Both the position numbers and the translations under genes were made by a program. A stretch of DNA of 64,000 nt, taken from the NCBI RefSeq assembly GCF_900099675.1, contig NZ_FNDQ01000003.1, positions 62,001 to 126,000 on the forward strand. Reading direction: 5' to 3'. Below the pieces are notes generated by a model, which saw only the letters and a list, made by a program, of their open reading frames with translations, had not been told where the DNA came from and searched no databases. Source of the DNA: Myroides phaeus. GTDB lineage: Bacteria > Bacteroidota > Bacteroidia > Flavobacteriales > Flavobacteriaceae. This document shows, in pieces, positions 44,450-52,927 of the stretch; the stretch's first letter is position 1, and every line of letters starts with the position of its first letter.

Positions 44450-45799
44450 TTAATTATGATCTACTCCCTTTATCATATGATACAGCTCTAAGGCTTTACC
44501 ATCTGTTAGCATAGATATAAAATGACAAATACTCATTAAGCGAACATATAAACTATCACTTTCCACTATATACTTATCTGGTAATAAAGTTAATATCAAC
44601 GAATCGTAGTGTGTCTCTTCACCGTAAAAACTATTATTTGTTGCTGTTGTAAAACTATCCAGCAACGTATTAATAACACGATACCCTACAATTTCTTTTT
44701 CAATTACCTCTTTACTTTGATAAACCTTATTAATACTAACTGCTAAAATATCTTTCATCTGAGCAATATAGCTACACTTTTCAGTTAATGCATGTGGAAA
44801 CTCCCCTGCCATAATCTTATCTTCATTTTCTAAGAAAACACGACTTACATCTTGAATAAGACTCCCTACAGCTAACGCTCTTAAATAACTAACCCTATCT
44901 TCTTTTGAAGTTAATTGAGAATAGGTTTGTGGATTAATGCTATTCTGTACAATCTTGATTAAAAACTCTAAAGCATGTTCTTCAGGAATCCATCCTAAAT
45001 TAATTCCATCTTCAAAGTCGGTGATAGTATAACAAATATCATCTGCTGCTTCTACTAAGTATGCTAAAGGATGACGGAAGAAAGCAACCTCCGTACGATC
45101 AGCTTTCATTAACAATCCTAACTCACTTGCAACATCAATAAAAGCCTCTTTATCTCCTTGAAAGAAACCAAACTTCTTATCAGACACATCACGAGTTGGT
45201 TTCTTAGGCAAACTCTCTTTTGGATATTTCATAAATGCACCTAATGTTGCATAAGAAATGCGTAATCCTCCAGAAATACCTGACCGACTTTTCGTAAGAA
45301 TACTAAAACCATTGGCATTCCCCTCAAAGTCAATCAAATCTTGCCATTCTTTATCTGATAAGTGTTGCTTATACTTCTCTCCTTTACCTTTTTTAAAAAA
45401 ATCACCAATAGCTCTTTCCCCTGAATGTCCAAAAGGCGGATTACCAATATCGTGTGCTAAAGATGCAGCTGCTACAATTGCACCAAAGTCATTAACTGTA
45501 TAACCAAATTCTTCCGCTAAGTAAGTATATTTATTTAAAATACTTGATCCTACTATTCTACCTAATGAACGACCTACAACAGATACTTCTAAACTATGTG
45601 TTAGGCGCGTGTGCACGAAATTAGTTTTTGAAAGCGGTATAACTTGTGTCTTATCTTGTAAACTACGAAAAGGTGATGAAAAGATAATTCTATCATAATC
45701 GACTTCAAAACCAATTCTTGTCTCACTCTCATCTAATCTATGTCTTACAAAAGTGTCGCCATGTTTTTTCAACGAAAGCAACTTTTCCCATTTCATCAT
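44450..45799 (-). CDS. dgt: Deoxyguanosinetriphosphate triphosphohydrolase (dGTPase)
   Basis: This 449-residue HD-domain enzyme cleaves dGTP or other dNTPs to the nucleoside and triphosphate. Metal ligands are visible as His68 in RLTHSLEV, HD at 116-117 in SLAHDIGNPPFGHSGE and the later Asp in EAADDICYTITDFED. Family features SSPFRSLQDKTQV and the C-terminal helices are present. dGTPases of this type are allosterically regulated and keep dNTP pools in balance; some take part in phage defence. The AAA+ gene ends 17 bases upstream, so the two are co-transcribed. Confidence 0.93.
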   Translation of the reverse strand: MMKWEKLLSLKKHGDTFVRHRLDESETRIGFEVDYDRIIFSSPFRSLQDKTQVIPLSKTNFVHTRLTHSLEVSVVGRSLGRIVGSSILNKYTYLAEEFGYTVNDFGAIVAAASLAHDIGNPPFGHSGERAIGDFFKKGKGEKYKQHLSDKEWQDLIDFEGNANGFSILTKSRSGISGGLRISYATLGAFMKYPKESLPKKPTRDVSDKKFGFFQGDKEAFIDVASELGLLMKADRTEVAFFRHPLAYLVEAADDICYTITDFEDGINLGWIPEEHALEFLIKIVQNSINPQTYSQLTSKEDRVSYLRALAVGSLIQDVSRVFLENEDKIMAGEFPHALTEKCSYIAQMKDILAVSINKVYQSKEVIEKEIVGYRVINTLLDSFTTATNNSFYGEETHYDSLILTLLPDKYIVESDSLYVRLMSICHFISMLTDGKALELYHMIKGVDHN

Positions 45800-45816
45800 A
45801 AGCTTTTTTATTCTTT

Positions 45817-46521
45817 TTAATTACCTAAAGCTATCTGCTTTGTGATAATGTTATCTTTAACTGTCTTGTGTATATGATTTTTTGCTTCTGCATACGATAT
45901 ATTATAAATACGCTCTATTTGACAATACTCCTCTGGATATTGACTTAACATTTTATCATAATACTTATCTAATGCAACTATTGAGGGAGCTTTATACTCC
46001 AAATGGATTTCAAAACGTCTTATTAATGCCTCATCAATCATATGAATTTGATTTGTAGCTGCCATTAAAATAGACTTTTGTGGTAAATTATCTATCAATT
46101 GTAAAATAGCATTAACCACACGTTTCATTTCACTATTATCCTTATTGTCATAATCACGAATCTGTCCTAAAGAATCAAACTCGTCAAAAAAGAGTACAGA
46201 ACTTTCATACTGAATCTCTTTAAAAAGACTTTCAATATTTTTAGCTGTTTCCCCTAATTTAGAAGAAACTATAGTTGCTAAATTGACGATAATAAGTTTT
46301 TTATCTAATGTTTTAGCAATAGCTTTTGCAGTCATGGTTTTCCCACATCCAGTCTTACCATAAAGTAATATTTTATTGCTAACGGGCAAATTATACTTAG
46401 TTAGTATTTCCCTATACTTATATTCTTTTAAAAATTGCTCTATTTGCGAAGCCACATTTTCATCAAACATTACGTCATCCAAAGACACTTTGGTTCGATC
46501 TATATAATACAAAGAACTCAT
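45817..46521 (-). CDS. AAA+ ATPase
   Basis: This 234-residue protein is a single small AAA+ module: Walker A GKTGCGKT (55-62), Walker B VLFFDEFDSLG (Asp113, Glu114), sensor 1 AATNQ (Asn157) and the arginine pair LIRRF (168-169). The N-terminal part is only about 45 residues with no substrate-binding domain, and the C-terminal lid is short. It resembles stand-alone classical-clade ATPases whose partner gives specificity. It is cotranscribed with dgt, 17 bases apart, behind an exact -7 box and a 21-base palindrome. The function is unknown; a role in nucleotide or phage control is speculative. Confidence 0.85.
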   Translation of the reverse strand: MSSLYYIDRTKVSLDDVMFDENVASQIEQFLKEYKYREILTKYNLPVSNKILLYGKTGCGKTMTAKAIAKTLDKKLIIVNLATIVSSKLGETAKNIESLFKEIQYESSVLFFDEFDSLGQIRDYDNKDNSEMKRVVNAILQLIDNLPQKSILMAATNQIHMIDEALIRRFEIHLEYKAPSIVALDKYYDKMLSQYPEEYCQIERIYNISYAEAKNHIHKTVKDNIITKQIALGN

Positions 46522-46555
46522 AAACTTAATAATAAGATTAGAACATTAATGCAAA

Positions 46556-46563
46556 CAAATATA
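46556..46563 (-). promoter_or_regulatory. -7 box of the AAA+/dgt operon
   Basis: The minus strand reads TATATTTG, exact consensus, 34 bases before the ATG. No -33 TTG at the normal spacing. Confidence 0.6.
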
Positions 46564-46611
46564 CCGCTTAAAATCCGCAGATTATAATTGTAAAAAAGAT
46601 AATAGAATTAA

Positions 46612-46632
46612 ATATGAACAATTTGTTCATAT
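46612..46632. promoter_or_regulatory. 21-base palindrome upstream of the AAA+/dgt operon
   Basis: Perfect 10-bp arms ATATGAACAA/TTGTTCATAT around one T. The centre lies about 60 bases upstream of the -7 box; a regulator site is inferred. Confidence 0.5.
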
Positions 46633-46692
46633 CTCAAATAGAAAAGCTTCTAAACTCTGTGTATTAATGAAAACATACTAAGAGAAGTCTTA

Positions 46693-47778
46693 TTATAAGA
46701 AATTTCCCCGAAGTGTAATTTTATATAAGACCATTTCACCTTTTTTATCTCTAAAAAAATCAAAATGATTATTGCGGTATTTTCCTTGATTTTCCTCTTT
46801 AACAATTAGTTCAAACATTGGAAACAATTCCCTCCTCCACACATTTGTGGTGTTATAATAATAAACAAAATCTTCAATGTCTATCTGTCCATCATCGACA
46901 TATCCTCCCCAATTATCAACTCCATAACTCAATTTAATACTTTCCTCTCCTACTTGATCTACTAACTTAAAAAGCCTTTTCAACTCCCTACCATATTTAC
47001 TCAATAAAGCTCCACCTTTGCCTACTTCATAATCCCCAATACTTCCATTGTCAATCTCTATATTAACTATTGTATTCTCATTGGTAAAATCAAGCCACTC
47101 TTTCCCTTTACTTTTTGGTAAAAACTCCTCTTCAATAAATTTCTTGAAATATCCTTCTAAATTTAAAAAGTTATAATATTTACTGTTTACACCTAACAAA
47201 CTCGAATAACATTCGTCTTGAATAGGTTGATCTGTAATTGATAAACTATACATATCTAAAACTTTATTTGGCTCCAACATCTCATCAACCAAGACTGTAC
47301 CATCAGGCTTTATCAACCTCGTTTTGCCTCCTTCAAAAACAATATGATCATCTCCACTACGTCCTATATTTCTAACTTTTACATCACTTAATGCATAAAG
47401 TACTCCATTGTGAACTCGAGATAGACTGCTGTAAATCGGTAAAAGAACAATCTCTCCTTTGTCGTTATACAACCCTACTAAATTCGTTTGCTTATCTCTA
47501 AAGCGAATATACCCCTCACTTTCAAAATCAGGGGCTCCTACATCATAATAAAAAACTTGTTCTTGATTAATCACTAAATCACTGCCATCATCTTTTTGAA
47601 TCAAATAATAAGTCGATATCCCTTCTTCATTATCATCCATAATTGTTCGAATACGATTAGATGAAGCGATACAACTTGATATATCAACTACTTTTCCGGT
47701 ACTGTATATAATCTTTTGCCCAAAAACAGATAAACTTCCTAATAGAAACAAATAAGCTCCAATAATCTTTTTAAACAT
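46693..47778 (-). CDS. Secreted protein with a WG-repeat-like segment, unknown function
   Basis: This 361-residue protein has a signal peptide ending near SVFGQ (residue 21). A WG-repeat-like unit NLVGLYNDKGEIVLLPIYSSL lies at about residues 97-117, followed by RLIKPDGTVLVDEML, which looks like a second, weaker unit. The C-terminal half is acidic and has no recognised domain. WG repeats are often found in exported beta-rich proteins, and their ligands are unknown. It lies between nrdA and the AAA+ gene on the same strand, but a terminator-like hairpin at 47847 separates it from nrdA. Confidence 0.7.
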   Translation of the reverse strand: MFKKIIGAYLFLLGSLSVFGQKIIYSTGKVVDISSCIASSNRIRTIMDDNEEGISTYYLIQKDDGSDLVINQEQVFYYDVGAPDFESEGYIRFRDKQTNLVGLYNDKGEIVLLPIYSSLSRVHNGVLYALSDVKVRNIGRSGDDHIVFEGGKTRLIKPDGTVLVDEMLEPNKVLDMYSLSITDQPIQDECYSSLLGVNSKYYNFLNLEGYFKKFIEEEFLPKSKGKEWLDFTNENTIVNIEIDNGSIGDYEVGKGGALLSKYGRELKRLFKLVDQVGEESIKLSYGVDNWGGYVDDGQIDIEDFVYYYNTTNVWRRELFPMFELIVKEENQGKYRNNHFDFFRDKKGEMVLYKITLRGNFL

Positions 47779-47846
47779 ATTATTTGCCTTTTAAAACAAT
47801 AAAAATACACTAAATAAAATATGTTTTAGTGAAACTCTTATAAACA

Positions 47847-47878
47847 ACAAAGCCCAAGTGTATATACTTGGGCTTTGT
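47847..47878 (-). terminator. Hairpin terminator after nrdA
   Basis: Perfect 13-bp arms ACAAAGCCCAAGT/ACTTGGGCTTTGT with a 6-base loop. The T tract is short, so it may be partial. Confidence 0.75.
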
Positions 47879-47898
47879 AAATATTTTAAACGCTGAAA

Positions 47899-50292
47899 TT
47901 ATGCACCGCACATTTCACAATCATCTTCTTCATTAGATGCCATCTTTGCTCTTTCAACCATTACTCGATACTCTTCAGCTGAAATTGCAGAAGGTTCTAC
48001 TACATTAATTGAATTTGCTTTCTTTTCATTATTCAACGTAAACTTAATTGCATCAACCGCAGACTTTGTTCTCAAATAATACATACCTGTTTTAAGTCCA
48101 GACTTCCACGCATAGAAATGCATTGATGTCAACTTAGCATAATTTGCTCCTTCCATAAACAAGTTCAACGATTGAGATTGATCGACAAAATAACCACGTT
48201 GACGAGACATATCAATAATGTCTTTCATACTCAATTCCCAAACTGTTTTATACAATTCTCGAATATCAGCAGGAATATAATCAATGTGTTGAATTGAACC
48301 ATTTGCTCTCATAATTTCTTGCTTCAAGTCTTCATTCCACAAACCTAAATCAACTAAATCTCTCAATAAATGTTTGTTTACAACGATAAACTCTCCTGAT
48401 AATACACGTCTTGTATAAATATTAGACGTATAGGGTTCAAATGCCTCATTGTTTCCAAGTATCTGAGATGTTGACGCTGTTGGCATAGGTGCTAACAACA
48501 AAGAGTTTCTAACCCCATTTTTAACAACTTCCTGACGTAAAACATCCCAATTCCATCTACCACTCAATTCTTCGTCTTTAATACCCCAAAGGTTAAATTG
48601 AAATTCTCCTTGTGAAATCGGAGATCCTTCAAATGTGGAATATGGTCCTTCTTCTTTCGCCATCTCCATCGATGCAGTTACTGCCGCAAAATAAATAGTT
48701 TCAAATATCTCTTGGTTTAATTGCTTTGCTTTTGGACTTGTAAACGGTAAACGCATTAAAATAAACGCATCTGCCAATCCTTGTACTCCTAAACCAACTG
48801 GTCTATGACGCATATTCGAATTATAAGCCTCTTCTACAGGATAATAATTACGATCAATAACTTTATTCAGATTACGCGTAATTCTCTTTGTAACGTCAAA
48901 TAAATAAGCGTGGTTAAATTCTCCATTCTCAACAAACATTGGAAGTGAAACTGACGCTAAATTACAAACTGCTACTTCATCAGGAGAAGTGTACTCCATA
49001 ATTTCTGTACACAAGTTTGACGAACGGATTACACCTAAATTCTTTTGATTTGACTTACTATTCGCAGCATCTTTATAAAGCATATAGGGTGTTCCTGTCT
49101 CAATCTGGGCATCTAAAATAGCTTCCCAAAGTTCGCGTGCTTTTATTGTACGGCGTCCTTTTCCTGCTTGTTCATAAGACAAGTATAATTGTTCAAACTC
49201 TTCTCCATAAACATCACAAAGACCAGGGCATTCATTAGGACACATCAATGTCCAAGTACCGTCAGTCTCAACGCGCTTCATAAATAAGTCGTTAATCCAC
49301 AATGCCAAGAATAAATCACGAGCACGCATTTCTTCTTTACCGTGATTTTTACGTAATTCGATAAAGTCAAATACATCTGCGTGCCAAGGTTCAATATAAA
49401 TAGCGAAACTACCTTTTCTCTTTCCTCCTCCTTGATCTACATAACGTGCTGTATCATTAAATACACGCAACATCGGCACAATACCATTTGATGTACCATT
49501 AGTTCCTCTAATATAAGAACCTGTTGCTCTAATATTGTGAATTGATAATCCAATTCCTCCAGCTGATTGAGAAATCTTCGCTGTTTGTTTTAAAGTATCA
49601 TAAATTCCCTCAATACTATCATCTTGCATTGTTAACAAGAAACAAGAAGACATCTGTGGTTTTGGCGTACCAGAATTAAATAAAGTTGGTGTAGCGTGTG
49701 TAAAATACTTTTTAGACATCAACTCATATGTTTCTAAAACTGAATCAATATCATCTAAGTGAATACCTACGGCAACACGCATTAACATATGTTGGGGTCT
49801 TTCAACAATTTGACCATTTAAACGCAATAAGTAAGAACGTTCTAATGTTTTAAAACCAAAGTAATCGTAATTAAAATCCCGTTGATAGATAATCGATGAA
49901 TCTAATCTATCTGCATTATCCATAATTACACGATAAACGTCGTCAGCAATTAATGGTGCCTCTTGACTCGTTCTTGGATTAACATAGCGATATAAGTCCT
50001 CTACAGTTTCAGAGAAAACTTTTTTCGTATTTTTATGTAAATTAGAAACTGCAATTCTCGCGGCTAATAAAGCATAGTCAGGATGAGATACTGTCATAGA
50101 CGCTGCAGTTTCAGCTGCTAAACTATCTAATTCAGACGTACTAACTCCATCATATAATCCTTCAATTACGCGCATAGCAACCTTTACAGGATCAACCAAC
50201 TCATTTAATTCGTAACATAATATTCTGATTCGATCTGTAATTTTATCAAACATCACAGGCTCTCTTCTACCGTCTCTTTTTACTACAAACAT
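47899..50292 (-). CDS. nrdA: Class Ia ribonucleotide reductase, alpha subunit
   Basis: NrdA reduces ribonucleoside diphosphates to deoxy forms. The 797-residue protein has an N-terminal ATP-cone ([22 protein letters not shown], about 1-90) for overall allosteric control. The catalytic barrel has the SSCFLL half-site cysteine near residue 218, the NLCTEI segment with the radical-site Cys, and [16 protein letters not shown]. The C-terminal redox pair is in CEMCGA, close to the CxxC of the E. coli protein. It is 27 bases after nrdB, so the order here is nrdB-nrdA. Confidence 0.96.
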   Translation of the reverse strand: MFVVKRDGRREPVMFDKITDRIRILCYELNELVDPVKVAMRVIEGLYDGVSTSELDSLAAETAASMTVSHPDYALLAARIAVSNLHKNTKKVFSETVEDLYRYVNPRTSQEAPLIADDVYRVIMDNADRLDSSIIYQRDFNYDYFGFKTLERSYLLRLNGQIVERPQHMLMRVAVGIHLDDIDSVLETYELMSKKYFTHATPTLFNSGTPKPQMSSCFLLTMQDDSIEGIYDTLKQTAKISQSAGGIGLSIHNIRATGSYIRGTNGTSNGIVPMLRVFNDTARYVDQGGGKRKGSFAIYIEPWHADVFDFIELRKNHGKEEMRARDLFLALWINDLFMKRVETDGTWTLMCPNECPGLCDVYGEEFEQLYLSYEQAGKGRRTIKARELWEAILDAQIETGTPYMLYKDAANSKSNQKNLGVIRSSNLCTEIMEYTSPDEVAVCNLASVSLPMFVENGEFNHAYLFDVTKRITRNLNKVIDRNYYPVEEAYNSNMRHRPVGLGVQGLADAFILMRLPFTSPKAKQLNQEIFETIYFAAVTASMEMAKEEGPYSTFEGSPISQGEFQFNLWGIKDEELSGRWNWDVLRQEVVKNGVRNSLLLAPMPTASTSQILGNNEAFEPYTSNIYTRRVLSGEFIVVNKHLLRDLVDLGLWNEDLKQEIMRANGSIQHIDYIPADIRELYKTVWELSMKDIIDMSRQRGYFVDQSQSLNLFMEGANYAKLTSMHFYAWKSGLKTGMYYLRTKSAVDAIKFTLNNEKKANSINVVEPSAISAEEYRVMVERAKMASNEEDDCEMCGA

Positions 50293-50319
50293 CTCTTTCT
50301 TTTAGCTATTTATTATTAA

Positions 50320-51297
50320 TTAAAAATCAGCGTCGAAGCTAATTTTATTACCACCTTCTTCTTTACTGATAACTCCCGCTTTTTGATATTCTGAAACTCG
50401 TTTTTCAAAAAAGTTAGTTTTACCTTGTAGAGAAATCATATCCATAAAATCAAAAGGGTTACTTACGTTATATTCTTTCTCGCATCCTAGTTCCACTAAT
50501 AATCGGTCTGTAACAAACTCTAAGTACTGTGTCATTAAAACAGCATTCATTCCTATTAAACTTACTGGTAACGATTCAGTGATAAACTCACGCTCAATAT
50601 CTAAAGCATCAACTAAAATCTCTCTAATACGCGCTTTTGGTACTTTATTAATCAAGTGGTGGTTGTGTAAGTGAACTGCAAAATCACAGTGTAATCCCTC
50701 ATCTCTTGAAATCAACTCATTTGAAAAAGTTAATCCAGGCATTAATCCACGTTTTTTTAACCAGAAAATTGAACAAAAAGATCCTGAAAAGAAAATTCCT
50801 TCTACAGCTGCAAAAGCAATTAAGCGCTCTGCAAATGAATCTGATTCAATCCATTTCAATGCCCACTCTGCCTTTTTCATAATAGCAGGAAACACTTCTA
50901 TTGCACGAAATAATTTATCTTTTTCTTCTTCGTTTTTAACGTAGGTATCAATTAGTAAAGAATATGTTTCACTATGGATGTTTTCCATCATAATTTGGAA
51001 TCCGTAAAAAAACTTTGCTTCTGGATACTGTACTTCATTTACAAAGTTCTCTGCTAAATTTTCATTTACAATACCATCAGACGCAGCAAAGAATGCAAGA
51101 ATATGTTTAATAAAATAACGTTCATCTTCATTCAATTTATTATTCCAATCTGATAAGTCTTGATGTAAGTCAATCTCTTCGGCAGTCCAAAAACTTGCTT
51201 CCATTTTTTTATACCAATCCCAAATATCATGGTGTTTAATTGGAAAAATAACAAAACGATTTTTATTCTCTGTTAAAATAGGTTCTTGAATACTCAT
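50320..51297 (-). CDS. nrdB: Class Ia ribonucleotide reductase, beta subunit
   Basis: NrdB holds the diiron-tyrosyl radical that starts catalysis in NrdA. The 325-residue ferritin-like protein shows metal ligands in the segments [29 protein letters not shown] (Glu and His with the radical Tyr nearby), [19 protein letters not shown] and [18 protein letters not shown]. The length is normal for the type Ia small subunit. The promoter region carries a palindrome and a DnaA box, consistent with cell-cycle or nucleotide-linked control. Confidence 0.96.
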   Translation of the reverse strand: MSIQEPILTENKNRFVIFPIKHHDIWDWYKKMEASFWTAEEIDLHQDLSDWNNKLNEDERYFIKHILAFFAASDGIVNENLAENFVNEVQYPEAKFFYGFQIMMENIHSETYSLLIDTYVKNEEEKDKLFRAIEVFPAIMKKAEWALKWIESDSFAERLIAFAAVEGIFFSGSFCSIFWLKKRGLMPGLTFSNELISRDEGLHCDFAVHLHNHHLINKVPKARIREILVDALDIEREFITESLPVSLIGMNAVLMTQYLEFVTDRLLVELGCEKEYNVSNPFDFMDMISLQGKTNFFEKRVSEYQKAGVISKEEGGNKISFDADF

Positions 51298-51341
51298 AGG
51301 ATTTTCATTATAAAGATTTAGACAATTTTCAACATATGAAA

Positions 51342-51368
51342 TGTTTACTTAACGATGTTAAGTAAACA
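51342..51368. promoter_or_regulatory. Palindromic putative operator of nrdBA
   Basis: Perfect 12-bp arms TGTTTACTTAAC/GTTAAGTAAACA with the 3-base centre GAT, 45 bases before the nrdB ATG and abutting a -7-like AATCTTTG. Confidence 0.6.
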
Positions 51369-51413
51369 AAGATTGACATTTTTTATATGATACAAAATTG
51401 AACACCGAATAAC

Positions 51414-51422
51414 TTATCCACA
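51414..51422 (+). promoter_or_regulatory. Consensus DnaA box
   Basis: TTATCCACA, a perfect 9-base match, 117 bases upstream of the nrdB start. Only one clear copy is present, so it is not a replication origin. Confidence 0.6.
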
Positions 51423-51597
51423 AAAAAACAAAGTTATTAACAATACCTATAAGTCAAGTAGTTACACAAACCACTCATTTACAATAACTTATTGTGATCA
51501 AAAAAACACAAACTCAACAAACATCAAGGATACAAGCTATCTAATTGCACATTGCGTCAATAAGTAGCATATTGCCATTTTCAACTTAACACAAAAG

Positions 51598-51632
51598 AAA
51601 AAGGCTAATCTCAACAAGAGATTAGCCTTTTT
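51598..51632 (-). terminator. Terminator of sucA-sucB
   Basis: Perfect 15-bp stem AAAAAGGCTAATCTC/GAGATTAGCCTTTTT with a 5-base loop; T run on the minus strand. Confidence 0.9.
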
Positions 51633-51659
51633 CTATATAGTACGTAAAACTTAATTCTA

Positions 51660-52880
51660 CTAAAGTTCTAATGCTTTTTTAGGATTGTTGTCCATTAACA
51701 ATTCAACCGGATTTTCTAAAGCTTCTTTAATAGCCACTAAGAAACCAACTGACTCACGTCCGTCAATAATTCTGTGATCATAAGAAAGAGCTAAATACAT
51801 CATTGGGTGAATTTCAACTTGTCCATTTACTGCGATAGGACGCTCAATAATATTGTGCATACCTAAAATAGCAGATTGTGGAGGGTTGATAATTGGAGTA
51901 GATAACATAGATCCGAATACACCACCATTAGTAATTGTAAATGTACCTCCAGTCATTTCATCAACTGTGATTTGTCCATCACGAGCTCTAATAGCTAAAC
52001 GTTTGATTTCAGCTTCAACTCCACGGAAAGATAATAACTCAGCATTTCTTACTACTGGTACCATTAATCCTTTTGGTCCTGATACAGCGATAGAAACATC
52101 ACAGAAATCGTATTTGATTTGCTCTTGACCATCAATCATAGAGTTTACATCTGGATACATTTCTAAAGCACGAGTTACAGCCTTAGTAAAGAAAGACATA
52201 AATCCTAAACCTACACCGTGTTTAGCTTTAAACACTTCTTTATACTCGCTTCTTAATTTGTTTACATTAGTCAAGTTAACTTCATTGAAAGTAGTTAACA
52301 TAGCTGTTGTGTTTTTAGCCTCAACTAAACGTTCAGCAACTTTACGACGTAACATAGACATTTTTTTACGCTCTTCTCCTCTTGATCCTCCTGTTGGAGT
52401 ACCCATTGAATGTTTAGCGTTTAAAGCGTCTTCTTTAGTTATTCTTCCATCTTTTCCTGTTCCTGAAACAGTTGCAGGGTTGATGTTTTTCTCATCTAAA
52501 ATTTTCTTAGCAGCTGGTGAAGCACTTCCTGTTGCATAAGTTGTAGCTGGAGCTTGCACTGGTGCAGCTTTTGGAGCTTCTGCTTTTGGAGCCTCAGCAG
52601 CTGGTTTAGCCTCTGTAGAAGCACCTCCTGCAGGTTTAGCAGCACTCATATCAATTAGACATACTACTTGACCAACAGCTACAGCGTCACCTTCTTCTGC
52701 TTTCAAAGTGATAATACCACTCTCTTCTGCAGGTAACTCTAAAGTTGCTTTATCTGAATCTACTTCAGCAATCGCTTGGTCTTTTTCAACGTAATCTCCA
52801 TCTTTAACTAACCAAGTAGCGATTTCAACTTCTGTAATTGATTCACCTGGCGAAGGAACTTTCATTTCTAAGATGCTCAT
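51660..52880 (-). CDS. sucB: 2-oxoglutarate dehydrogenase E2, dihydrolipoyl succinyltransferase
   Basis: SucB (OdhB) transfers the succinyl group to CoA within the 2-oxoglutarate dehydrogenase complex of the TCA cycle. The 406-residue protein has one lipoyl domain (1-75) with the lipoyl-lysine motif [13 protein letters not shown], a long Ala/Pro linker, a peripheral subunit-binding domain ([13 protein letters not shown] with [14 protein letters not shown]) and the catalytic domain ending with DHRIIDGRE, which has the active-site His and Asp. It lies 47 bases after sucA and shares its transcript. Confidence 0.96.
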   Translation of the reverse strand: MSILEMKVPSPGESITEVEIATWLVKDGDYVEKDQAIAEVDSDKATLELPAEESGIITLKAEEGDAVAVGQVVCLIDMSAAKPAGGASTEAKPAAEAPKAEAPKAAPVQAPATTYATGSASPAAKKILDEKNINPATVSGTGKDGRITKEDALNAKHSMGTPTGGSRGEERKKMSMLRRKVAERLVEAKNTTAMLTTFNEVNLTNVNKLRSEYKEVFKAKHGVGLGFMSFFTKAVTRALEMYPDVNSMIDGQEQIKYDFCDVSIAVSGPKGLMVPVVRNAELLSFRGVEAEIKRLAIRARDGQITVDEMTGGTFTITNGGVFGSMLSTPIINPPQSAILGMHNIIERPIAVNGQVEIHPMMYLALSYDHRIIDGRESVGFLVAIKEALENPVELLMDNNPKKALEL

Positions 52881-52927
52881 CTGTATATTCTTTTATTAAA
52901 TATTGTTTTGTAAAAATACTGTTTTTC

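Larger units (their letters stand above)
51298..51597. other. Regulatory region upstream of nrdB, no gene
   Basis: About 300 AT-rich bases between nrdB and the sucB terminator. They contain a 12-bp-arm palindrome (51342-51368), a consensus DnaA box (51414-51422) and a -7-like AATCTTTG on the minus strand just upstream of the palindrome. No coding sequence is seen. Confidence 0.55.

Noticed and set aside
45258..45503. Plus-strand frame inside dgt
   Set aside because: It is antisense to conserved HD-domain codons and has no promoter or family features.
44450..46521. AAA+/dGTPase operon as a proven phage-defence island
   Set aside because: No other defence, integrase or mobile gene is nearby and dgt is a common core gene, so only a hypothesis is reported.
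51298..51597. Possible replication origin (DnaA box in AT-rich DNA)
   Set aside because: Only one consensus DnaA box is present, with no cluster, no dnaA or other origin-linked genes nearby.
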